DNA from: Proteobacteria bacterium UBA6920
GTDB taxonomy: Bacteria; Pseudomonadota; Gammaproteobacteria; SG8-11
Direction of reading: 5' to 3'
NCBI GenBank assembly: GCA_002448875.1
Contig: DKAS01000150.1
Coordinates: forward strand, 1 to 10,640
Length of the DNA stretch: 10,640 nucleotides
The position numbers and the translations under genes are program-made. The notes below the pieces were generated by a model that had not been told where the DNA came from, did not search any database, and was given only the letters and a program-made list of their open reading frames with translations. Shown here in pieces: positions 1-5,857 of the stretch (its first letter is position 1; the number at the start of each line of letters is the position of its first letter).

Positions 1-764
1 CGGATGACGTCGACCACGTCGTCGATGGTGATGCGGCCGACGATGATGCCGTCGTCGTTGAGCACGGCGGTGGAAATCAGGTCGCGCCGCTCGAACAGGC
101 TGGCCACTTCCTTGGCCGGCGTGGTCACCCGTACCGGGTCCGGCTCGCGGTTCATGATTTCGCTGACCAGGGTGCCGGGTTCCTTCAACAGCAGGGTGTT
201 GAGCAGCACTTCGCCCAGGAACAGGCCGCTGCGGTCGATGACGAACAGCTTGTTGGTGCTGGGCGGAATCTGGCCGCGGAAACGCAGAAAGCGGATCACC
301 ACTTCCACCTCGATATCGGCGCGGATGGTGATGTAGTCGAAGTTCATCAGGCCGCCGGCGCTGTCCTCGGGGTAGGCCAGTGCCTGCTGCAGATGGGCGC
401 GGTTTTCCTCGTCCATCGCCTGCAGCATTTCCTGCGATACCTGGTGCGGCAGGTCCTCGAAAATGTCCGCCAGGTCGTCGGTGGGCAGCGTTTCGGTGGC
501 GGTGATCAGGTCCGCCGTGTTCATTTTCTGGATCAGTTGGGCGCGTACCGCCTCGTTGACGTGCGCCAGGGTGTCGCCCTTTTTGTCCTTGGGGGACAGA
601 TCCCAGATGGTCAGGCGGTCGTCGGTGGGCAGGGATTCGAGAATGAGGGCGATGTCTGCCGCGTGCATGTCCGTCAGCGCCTCGCGCACACTGGACAGCG
701 TGCCGGTTTCCAGCAGAGTCATGAACTCTTCAAGGGTGTCGGGTGTTTGCTGGTCGCCGGCCAT
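1..764 (-). CDS. mgtE: Magnesium transporter MgtE, N-terminal part (3' end beyond window)
   Basis: The 254 visible residues match the cytosolic half of MgtE, a homodimeric inner-membrane Mg2+ channel gated by intracellular Mg2+. An acidic, helical MgtE N-domain spans roughly residues 10-130, with LPTDD repeats at 45-49 and 93-97 (the second continuing as LADIFEDLP). The family motif YPEDSAGGLM is at 131-140. A tandem CBS pair follows from about 138 and ends in GRITIDDVVDVI (243-254) at the window edge. The five-helix pore domain, usually the last third of a roughly 450-residue protein, lies outside the window, so integrity of the pore cannot be judged. The ATG at 764 fits the usual N-terminal length, though the ribosome binding site (a GGAAC-like stretch) is weak. 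The gene starts 98 bp after ptsI on the same strand, with a hairpin between them, so it may or may not be cotranscribed with the PTS genes. The family call is firm from the N-domain plus CBS motifs. Confidence 0.93.
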   Translation of the reverse strand, partial: MAGDQQTPDTLEEFMTLLETGTLSSVREALTDMHAADIALILESLPTDDRLTIWDLSPKDKKGDTLAHVNEAVRAQLIQKMNTADLITATETLPTDDLADIFEDLPHQVSQEMLQAMDEENRAHLQQALAYPEDSAGGLMNFDYITIRADIEVEVVIRFLRFRGQIPPSTNKLFVIDRSGLFLGEVLLNTLLLKEPGTLVSEIMNREPDPVRVTTPAKEVASLFERRDLISTAVLNDDGIIVGRITIDDVVDVI

Positions 765-781
765 CGAGTTGTTCCATTCGC

Positions 782-803
782 AAAAGCGCCGCGGGCGCGC
801 GGC
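782..803 (-). terminator. GC-rich hairpin with short T run between ptsI and mgtE
   Basis: On the minus strand GCCGCG (803-798) pairs perfectly with CGCGGC (793-788) across a 4-base loop CGCC. GC and then TTTT (785-782) follow. This has the form of a weak intrinsic terminator, 60 bp after the ptsI stop. The T run is only four bases, and the mgtE ATG begins 17 bases further on, which leaves no room for a promoter between hairpin and gene. It may terminate the PTS operon, attenuate readthrough into mgtE, or simply be GC-rich sequence. No strong promoter is visible in the 98-bp gap; a TAAGAT hexamer lies just upstream of the hairpin but lacks a good -35 partner. Confidence 0.4.
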
Positions 804-862
804 TCATCTTACACCTTTCCGGGCCGGCTTCACCACCACCGGCGCCGACGGGGAAGACGGTT

Positions 863-2569
863 TCAGATCTGGTTAAGGCGACGTATGGCGCTGCGTGCCT
901 GCAGCGAGGTGTCCGCCCGCAGGATGGCGCCCAGGCCGCGGCGCAGCTGTGACAAACGGCTTTCGCGAACGATGTGCTTTATTTCCGCCAGGTTATGCGG
1001 GTGCAGGCTGAACTCGCGCAAACCCAGGGCGAGGAGGAAGCGGGTAAAAAAGGGGTCGCCGGCCATTTCCCCGCACATGGCGATGGGTATGGCCGATTTG
1101 CCGCTGCTGCGGATTATCTGCTGCAGCAGGCCAAGGATGGCGGGGTGGCAGTCGTCGTACAGGTAGTCGACACTGCTTTCGGTACGGTCCACCGCCAGGG
1201 AATACTGGATCAGGTCGTTGGTGCCGATGGAAAAAAAATCCACGTGTGGCGCCAGCTGGGCGATGGTCAGGGCGGCGGCCGGTGTTTCCACCATGGCGCC
1301 CAGGGGCAGGCGGCTGCGGTGCGGCAGGCCGGCGGCGGCCAGCTCCACGGCGCATTCGCGCAGCAGGCGTTTGACCTGCAGTATTTCCGTGACAGTGCTG
1401 ATCATGGGCAGCAGAATGCGCGCCCGACCATGCACCGCCGCGCGCAGAATAGCGCGCAACTGCACCTTGAACAGCGCCGGTTCCTTGAGGCTCAGACGGA
1501 TGGCGCGCAGGCCGAGGGCGGAAATGGCGGTGTCGGGGCGCTGTTTGTCGGCGCCTATGTCCAGGGTGCGGATGGTGACCGGTTGCCGCCCCATGCACTG
1601 CAGCGCCTGGCTGTATTCCTGCACCTGCCGCTCCTCATCCGGCGCGGCGCCTGCCAGGTAGAGAAATTCCGTGCGAAACAGACCGACGCCGGCGGCGCGC
1701 AAATCCCGCGCCAGGGTCAGGTCCTGGGGCAGTTCGATGTTGGCGCGCAGGGTAACAGGCTCGCCGTCCAGGGTGACGCTGGGGCGCCGGCTGTGCTTGC
1801 GTATCGCCTGGTCGCGGCTGCTTTCTTCCCGCTGCTGCCGCCGGTACCAGTCGACGGCGGACTCCGGCAGACCGGCCAGCAGGGTGTGGCAGCGCGCGTC
1901 CAGCACCAGCAACTCGCCCTCGCGCAGCAGCAGCGCGTTGGTCACGCCGATCACCGCCGGGATGCCGAGGCTGCGGGCGAGAATGGCGGTGTGCGAGGCG
2001 GGGGTGCTGCCCTGCAGCACGATGCCGGCCACCTGTTCCTGCAGGAATTGCAGCAGGTCGGCCGGGCTGAGATCGTCGGCGATGATCACGGTCTGCTCGC
2101 TGCGCAGTCGCGGTTGGTCGTCCCGGGTGTCGCTCAACGACAGGATACGCTGGATGCGTGCCACCACATGGTTGACATCGTCGATACGAGTTTTCAGGTA
2201 AGGGTCCTGCATTTCCTGAAACGCCGATTCCAGCGATTGTTGCTCGATCTGCAGCGCCCATTCGGCATTGCAGCCCTTGCGGATGTGATTGACCGGGCCG
2301 GTTTTGAAGGCGTCGTCATTGAGCATCAACAGGTAGGTGTCGATGAAGGCGACCACGTCGGCGGGGATGTGCGCCGGAATGCTGGTGCGTATGGTGTGCA
2401 GCTGGGCGACCGCGGTTTCCACCGCGTCCAGGTAGCGCCGGATTTCGAAGTGGATGTCGTCGCGGCCCAGGCGGCGCTGGCTGGCGCCGGCTTCGCCGTG
2501 CGGCGCCAGGTGGGCGTAACCGATGGCGATGCCGTGGCCGATGCCGCTGCCGTTGAGCGCCAGGGTCAT
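863..2569 (-). CDS. ptsI: Phosphoenolpyruvate-protein phosphotransferase (PTS enzyme I, no GAF domain)
   Basis: Enzyme I takes phosphate from PEP onto its own histidine and passes it to HPr. At 568 residues the protein has the plain EI layout: N-terminal EI domain, phosphohistidine swivelling domain and C-terminal PEP-binding barrel. The phosphorylated histidine is His193 in ASHTAILARS. The barrel carries RTLDIGADK (334-342), FFSIGTNDLIQYS (445-457) and MCGEMAGD (498-505) with the catalytic cysteine Cys499. There is no N-terminal GAF domain, so it differs from the PtsP (EI-Ntr) of E. coli or Pseudomonas, although such proteins are often labelled ptsP automatically. The ATG at 2569 is chosen because MTLALNGSGIGHGIAIG matches the usual EI N-terminus. 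It has no Shine-Dalgarno of its own and lies 25 bp after ptsH, so translation probably depends on coupling. It is the last gene of the HprK/HPr cluster; no permease genes adjoin it. Confidence 0.95.
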   Translation of the reverse strand: MTLALNGSGIGHGIAIGYAHLAPHGEAGASQRRLGRDDIHFEIRRYLDAVETAVAQLHTIRTSIPAHIPADVVAFIDTYLLMLNDDAFKTGPVNHIRKGCNAEWALQIEQQSLESAFQEMQDPYLKTRIDDVNHVVARIQRILSLSDTRDDQPRLRSEQTVIIADDLSPADLLQFLQEQVAGIVLQGSTPASHTAILARSLGIPAVIGVTNALLLREGELLVLDARCHTLLAGLPESAVDWYRRQQREESSRDQAIRKHSRRPSVTLDGEPVTLRANIELPQDLTLARDLRAAGVGLFRTEFLYLAGAAPDEERQVQEYSQALQCMGRQPVTIRTLDIGADKQRPDTAISALGLRAIRLSLKEPALFKVQLRAILRAAVHGRARILLPMISTVTEILQVKRLLRECAVELAAAGLPHRSRLPLGAMVETPAAALTIAQLAPHVDFFSIGTNDLIQYSLAVDRTESSVDYLYDDCHPAILGLLQQIIRSSGKSAIPIAMCGEMAGDPFFTRFLLALGLREFSLHPHNLAEIKHIVRESRLSQLRRGLGAILRADTSLQARSAIRRLNQI

Positions 2570-2598
2570 GGCGGCGGCGCCAACGGTGCGGCGCTCAT
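2566..2598 (-). other. 10-codon open frame bridging ptsH and ptsI (possible coupling element)
   Basis: An ATG at 2598 sits in an ATGA overlap with the ptsH stop. It opens a frame of ten codons (MSAAPLAPPP) whose TGA at 2568-2566 overlaps the ptsI start codon in a second ATGA. A good Shine-Dalgarno, GAGGA (2609-2605), lies 6 bases before this ATG, inside the last codons of ptsH, whereas ptsI has none nearby. I infer that ribosomes may translate the bridge and reinitiate on ptsI. The peptide itself, proline/alanine-rich, is unlikely to have its own function, and a chance frame this short cannot be excluded. Confidence 0.35.
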
Positions 2599-2864
2599 TC
2601 GCTTTCCTCGAATTTATTGCCGACCAGCGCCACCAGCTGGCGCACCGCTTCCTGTTCGTCGGTGCCGTTGACGATCAGCTGCAGGGTGGTGCCTTTGGCG
2701 GCTGCCAGCATCATTACGCCCATGATGCTCTTGCCATTGACCACGCGGCTGTCACGTTTGAGGCTGACGTCACTGCCGAAGGTGGACGCCAGAGTGACGA
2801 ACTTGGCGGCCGCGCGCGCGTGCAGCCCCAGCTTGTTGCAGATGAGAATATCCCGTTCGATCAT
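2595..2864 (-). CDS. ptsH: Phosphocarrier protein HPr
   Basis: HPr is the small cytosolic phosphocarrier between EI and EIIA proteins. The 89-residue length is normal. The EI-dependent site His15 lies in NKLGLHARAAAKF (10-22). The regulatory serine Ser46 sits in VNGKSIMGVMML (42-53), very close to the HprK target site of Firmicute HPr, and this fits the hprK gene two genes upstream. Both sites are intact, so the protein should accept phosphate from PEP at His15 and from ATP at Ser46. The start codon overlaps the stop of the mannose-family EIIA gene by 4 bp (ATGA), and ptsI follows 25 bp downstream. Because the neighbouring genes are regulatory and no sugar permease is present, this HPr probably acts in signalling. 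It could equally be called Npr (NPr), but the conserved Ser46 region argues for the HprK-regulated type. Confidence 0.95.
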   Translation of the reverse strand: MIERDILICNKLGLHARAAAKFVTLASTFGSDVSLKRDSRVVNGKSIMGVMMLAAAKGTTLQLIVNGTDEQEAVRQLVALVGNKFEESE

Positions 2865-3265
2865 GGCGGCGGGTTGTCGGTTTTGTACATGACGATGCCG
2901 TCGCGGCCGCCGCTGTAGGCTTTTTCCGCCAGCAGGTCCAGATCCAGGCGTGGATAGTTCAGCGTGCGGATCAGCATCGGCAGGTTGAGGCCGGCGATGA
3001 TCGCCACCCGGTGTTCGCCGTGCAGCTGGGCGGCGATATTGCTGGGCGTGGCGCCGAACAGGTCGGTGAGAATCAGCACGCCGTCGCCGCTGTCCATTTC
3101 CTTGACCGCGTCCCGCGCCATGCTGACCACGTATTCCGGCGCGCTGTCGCGGTAGACATGGATTACCTTGACGTCCAGCGGAATGGTTTCCATCAGCGAC
3201 AGCGCCGTGTCGATCAGAGCGTCGCCGATGTGGTTGTGGCAGACCAGCAGCAGACCGGCGCTCAT
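2861..3265 (-). CDS. PTS EIIA component, mannose/fructose family (stand-alone)
   Basis: This 134-residue protein is a single EIIA-Man domain with no attached EIIB. The expected phosphorylated histidine is His10 in LLLVCHNHIGDAL, and the family motif LTDLFGATPSN occupies 66-76, with Asp68 in the usual place near the active site. In EIIA-EIIB proteins such as E. coli ManX this domain passes phosphate to a sugar-specific EIIB; here no EIIB, EIIC or EIID gene lies nearby. It overlaps rapZ upstream and ptsH downstream by ATGA junctions, so it should be made together with HPr and EI. Stand-alone proteins of this kind next to ptsH-ptsI and hprK are common in beta- and some gammaproteobacteria, and are thought to be phosphate acceptors or regulators rather than transport components; their targets are poorly known. 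Family certain, role inferred. Confidence 0.92.
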   Translation of the reverse strand: MSAGLLLVCHNHIGDALIDTALSLMETIPLDVKVIHVYRDSAPEYVVSMARDAVKEMDSGDGVLILTDLFGATPSNIAAQLHGEHRVAIIAGLNLPMLIRTLNYPRLDLDLLAEKAYSGGRDGIVMYKTDNPPP

Positions 3266-4119
3266 GGCAGTTCCCGATGCTGGGCCTGCACCTTGGGAAA
3301 CTTACCGCTGAAATATTTTTCCAGCAGATCCGTCAGATAGACCGAACGATGCATGCCGCCGGTGCAGCCCACGGCGATGGTCAGGTAGGTGCGGTTTTCC
3401 TTGATGAAATGCGGAATCCAGGTTTCGAGAAAATCGCGGATATAGCGGTACATCTCGTCCACCGCCGGTTGCGCCCGCAGATAATCTATCACCGGCTGCT
3501 GCTGGCCGGTGTAGGGGCGCAGGGCCGGCATCCAGTGCGGATTGGGCAGGCAGCGGGCGTCGAAGACGAAATCGGCGTCCGACGGCACGCCATACTTGTA
3601 GCCGAAGGATTTGAACAGGATGGACAGCTCCTCCGGGCGCCGGCCGCCGAGCCGGCTCATGATCACCTGCCGCAGCTGGTGCACGTTGTAGTGGCTGGTG
3701 TCGATGAACAGGTCGGCGCAATCGGCGATGGGTTCGAGTATTTCCCGTTCGCGGGTGATGGCGTCGGCCAGCGGCAGCTTGCCGCTGGACAACGGATGCT
3801 TGCGCCGGGTTTCGCTGAAGCGCTTGATCAGAATGCTGTCGTCGGTGTTGAGAAAAATCACGTCGCAGGTGATGTTGGCGGCGCGCAGGGTTTCCAGGGT
3901 GGCGGGAAACTGCTGAATGTCGTCGATGATGTTGCGCGCGTCTATACCCAGCGCCGCTCGTTTCGGAAAGTGTTTCTGCGGGTCCAGCATGTGCGCCGAC
4001 AGCGCCGGCAGCAGACCCACCGGCAGGTTGTCGATGCAGTAGAATTCCAGGTCTTCCAGCGCGTGCAGCGCGGTACTCTTGCCCGATCCCGACAGGCCGC
4101 TGACCACCACCAGTATCAT
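3262..4119 (-). CDS. rapZ: RNase adapter / nucleotide-binding protein RapZ (YvcJ family)
   Basis: RapZ proteins are cytosolic P-loop proteins; in E. coli RapZ senses glucosamine-6-phosphate and directs RNase E to the small RNA GlmZ, controlling glmS. This 285-residue copy has the Walker A motif GLSGSGKS at 8-15, the family stretches FYCIDNLPVGLLP and SETRRKHPLS, and the C-terminal block IAVGCTGGMHRSVYLTDLL. The protein ends QHRELP, without the lysine/arginine-rich tail (EKRKP) that closes E. coli RapZ and contributes to RNA binding, so the GlmZ mechanism should not be assumed. The ATG at 4119 overlaps the hprK stop by 4 bp, and the gene's own stop overlaps the next EIIA gene in the same way. 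The position between hprK and PTS genes supports a role coordinating amino-sugar or cell-wall metabolism with PTS signalling. Family call firm, molecular role here uncertain. Confidence 0.95.
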   Translation of the reverse strand: MILVVVSGLSGSGKSTALHALEDLEFYCIDNLPVGLLPALSAHMLDPQKHFPKRAALGIDARNIIDDIQQFPATLETLRAANITCDVIFLNTDDSILIKRFSETRRKHPLSSGKLPLADAITREREILEPIADCADLFIDTSHYNVHQLRQVIMSRLGGRRPEELSILFKSFGYKYGVPSDADFVFDARCLPNPHWMPALRPYTGQQQPVIDYLRAQPAVDEMYRYIRDFLETWIPHFIKENRTYLTIAVGCTGGMHRSVYLTDLLEKYFSGKFPKVQAQHRELP

Positions 4120-5054
4120 GCGGAGGGCGCTCCCATCAGGCTGCGCTGCTGGCGGGAGAAGGCCTCCGCCGCGTTGTAACCTTTGTTGAGCAGGATTTGA
4201 TTGCGCGCGGCGCTTTCGACGATGATCGCCAGATTGCGGCCGGGTGCCACCGGAATGGTGACCAGCGGCAATTGCACGCCCAGTATGCCCCGCGTCTGGT
4301 TGACCGCAACCCGTTCCACCTGCGCCAGCTGGCGATCGGTCATTTCCTGCAGTTCGACGACCAGGCGCAGGTCTTTCTTGCGTTTGATGGCGCTGTCGCC
4401 GAACATGGCGCGCACATTGAGAATACCCAGGCCGCGCACCTCGATGAAATCCTGCAGCGCCTGCGGGCAGGAGCCGGTGATGGCGTTGGGCCCGCTGTGG
4501 GTAAATTGCGGCGCGTCGTCGGCGATCAGGCGGTGGCCGCGGCTGAGCAGCTCCAGCGCCAGCTCGCTCTTGCCGATGCCGCTGGGGCCGGTGATCAGCA
4601 CGCCGATGCCGATGACTTCCATGAACACGCCATGCACGATGATGTGATTCACCACCAGGTCGCGCAGGCAGTACAGCAGCAGATCCACGGTTTCCTCGGC
4701 GGGATTGTTGCAGCGCAGCACGGCGATGCCGTGTTCGCTCGCCAGGCGCACCAGGGTCGCGTCCGGCGTGATGCCTTCGCTGAACACCAGCGCCAGGGTG
4801 AGTGGTGTCAGCAGCTGCTGTTGCATTTCACTCAGGGTGACCGCGCTCAGGGAGTTCAGGTAGCTCAGCTCGGTCTGGCCCAGCACCTGCAGGCAATTGG
4901 GTTGTACGAAATTCATACGCCCCGCCAGGCACTGGCCCGGAGCGGTGGTCTGTGTGCCCGGCAGGGCGCGTTCCGCCGCCGGCTGCGCCACCCATTGCAG
5001 GTCAATCTTGGCGCGGAGTTGCGGAACCAGGCTTGATAGCGTTGGGGTGGACAT
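4116..5054 (-). CDS. hprK: HPr kinase/phosphorylase
   Basis: HprK is a bifunctional, typically hexameric enzyme that phosphorylates HPr on Ser46 with ATP or pyrophosphate and removes that phosphate again. The 312-residue protein has the full two-domain form: an N-terminal domain (about 1-130, including NFVQPNCLQVLGQTELSYL) and a C-terminal kinase domain. The latter contains His141 in HGVF, the P-loop GPSGIGKS at 156-163, the IADD pair (Asp179/Asp180), the HprK signature EVRGLGILNV at 205-214, and APGRNLAIIVE towards the end. All key elements look intact. Its substrate gene ptsH is in the same cluster and keeps Ser46. The ATG at 5054 lies 8 bp after ptsN; no clear Shine-Dalgarno is visible, so coupling to ptsN is likely. 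In Firmicutes HprK serves carbon catabolite repression; in proteobacteria with incomplete PTSs its role is less clear. Confidence 0.96.
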   Translation of the reverse strand: MSTPTLSSLVPQLRAKIDLQWVAQPAAERALPGTQTTAPGQCLAGRMNFVQPNCLQVLGQTELSYLNSLSAVTLSEMQQQLLTPLTLALVFSEGITPDATLVRLASEHGIAVLRCNNPAEETVDLLLYCLRDLVVNHIIVHGVFMEVIGIGVLITGPSGIGKSELALELLSRGHRLIADDAPQFTHSGPNAITGSCPQALQDFIEVRGLGILNVRAMFGDSAIKRKKDLRLVVELQEMTDRQLAQVERVAVNQTRGILGVQLPLVTIPVAPGRNLAIIVESAARNQILLNKGYNAAEAFSRQQRSLMGAPSA

Positions 5055-5062
5055 AGTGCGGC

Positions 5063-5512
5063 TCAGGCGCTGTGCGTCAGGATCTCGTACACCCGTTGAT
5101 TGGAAGGGGCGGTACGCAGATCATTGCGCAGATCGCCGTTGCTGAACAGCTCGGCCAGCTGCGCCAGCAGCTGCAGGTGCTGTTCGGTGGAATCCTTGGG
5201 CACCAGCAGGGCAAACAGCAGGTCGACGGGCTCGCCGTCGACCGCGTCGTAGTTGATGCCGTTATCGAGCATGACAAAAGCGCCCAGGGTGTGCTTGCTC
5301 ACCTGCTGCCGGCCATGCGGCAGGGCGACGCCATGACCCAGCGAGGTGGTGCCGAGTTTTTCGCGGGTGAGCAGGCTTTCGAAAATCTGCTGCGCGTTGA
5401 GATCGCTGTTGTGCGACAGCATCTCGCTCAGCAGCTCCAGCGCGCGTTTCTTGCTCGACACGTTGACGTGGCAGGCGATGCGTTCTGGCGCGATGATATC
5501 TTTAACGTCCAT
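5063..5512 (-). CDS. ptsN: PTS EIIA-Ntr regulatory protein
   Basis: EIIA-Ntr is the terminal phosphate acceptor of the nitrogen PTS; in other proteobacteria its phosphorylation state controls potassium transport, stress responses and carbon-nitrogen balance. The protein is a single EIIA-fructose-type domain of 149 residues. SSKKRALELLSEML (19-32) is the family N-terminal block. The active histidine is His66 in LGHGVALPHGR, and EPVDLLFALLVP follows as in E. coli and Pseudomonas PtsN. The frame stays open up to a TTG at 5545, directly after the hpf stop. I choose the ATG at 5512 because it gives the usual spacing to SSKKRALE; the 11 extra residues have no family counterpart. An AGGG 10 bases before this ATG is a weak ribosome binding site. 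It lies between hpf and hprK, as is standard for rpoN-linked ptsN. Confidence 0.94.
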   Translation of the reverse strand: MDVKDIIAPERIACHVNVSSKKRALELLSEMLSHNSDLNAQQIFESLLTREKLGTTSLGHGVALPHGRQQVSKHTLGAFVMLDNGINYDAVDGEPVDLLFALLVPKDSTEQHLQLLAQLAELFSNGDLRNDLRTAPSNQRVYEILTHSA

Positions 5513-5545
5513 GGCGGTGGGACCCTGGTCGATGTAACGTGGCAA

Positions 5546-5836
5546 TCAGCGGTGGCTGGATCTTTTTTCCTTGAACTTGATCGCCTGGCGATCAAGCTTG
5601 TCTATCATGGCATCGATCGCCGCATACATGTCCTCGTCCTCGGCGACGGCCACCAGGTTGCCACCGCTGATCAGGATAGTGGCCTCGGCTTTCTGCCGCA
5701 GCTTTTCCACGCTCAGCACCACATGCACGGTTATTAGCTGGTCGAAGTGACGCTTCACCCGCTCAATCTTGCTGGTGACGTACTCCTTGAGTGGCGCGGT
5801 GATTTCCACGTGATGTCCGCTGATGTCGACTTGCAT
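5546..5836 (-). CDS. hpf: Ribosome hibernation-promoting factor, short form
   Basis: HPF binds the decoding region of the 30S subunit in starved or stationary cells and promotes inactive 70S dimers (100S). The 96-residue length is the short HPF type, lacking the C-terminal dimerisation domain of long HPF. Family features are VDISGHHVEITAPLKEYV at 3-20, KIERVKRHFD at 23-32, the glycine/valine strand ISGGNLVAVAEDEDMYAAID in the middle, and a basic end KFKEKRSSHR that would contact rRNA. The start at 5836 is supported by an AGGAG Shine-Dalgarno at 5849-5845, 8 bases upstream. It lies 21 bp after rpoN, the classic rpoN-hpf-ptsN order, and is probably cotranscribed with it. Confidence 0.95.
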   Translation of the reverse strand: MQVDISGHHVEITAPLKEYVTSKIERVKRHFDQLITVHVVLSVEKLRQKAEATILISGGNLVAVAEDEDMYAAIDAMIDKLDRQAIKFKEKRSSHR

Positions 5837-5844
5837 GGGTAAGA

Positions 5845-5849
5845 CTCCT
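5845..5849 (-). promoter_or_regulatory. Shine-Dalgarno AGGAG for hpf
   Basis: AGGAG on the minus strand lies 8 bases before the hpf ATG in the 21-bp gap after rpoN. It is the clearest ribosome binding site among the gene starts of this window, which suggests that hpf can be translated independently of rpoN. Confidence 0.7.
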
Positions 5850-5857
5850 GGTTACTT

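Noticed and set aside
765..862. M-box (ykoK) magnesium riboswitch before mgtE
   Set aside because: The whole gap is 98 bp, shorter than the known aptamer, and I see only one simple hairpin.
2566..2598. Frameshift that would extend the N-terminus of EI with MSAAPLAPPP
   Set aside because: EI from the ATG at 2569 already begins with the standard family N-terminus, so no missing coding sequence needs to be explained.
974..2671. Long plus-strand open frame (565 codons) opposite ptsI, and similar ones at 3277-4179, 4197-5036 and 7483-8349
   Set aside because: They lie exactly antisense to well-identified genes and read as glutamine/alanine/glycine/arginine-rich sequence with no recognisable domain. 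GC-rich third positions of the real genes suppress stop codons on the opposite strand.
5513..5545. TTG start of ptsN adding 11 residues
   Set aside because: The spacing from the ATG at 5512 to the SSKKRALE block already matches other PtsN proteins, and the TTG directly abuts the hpf stop with no clear ribosome binding site. It is not fully excluded.
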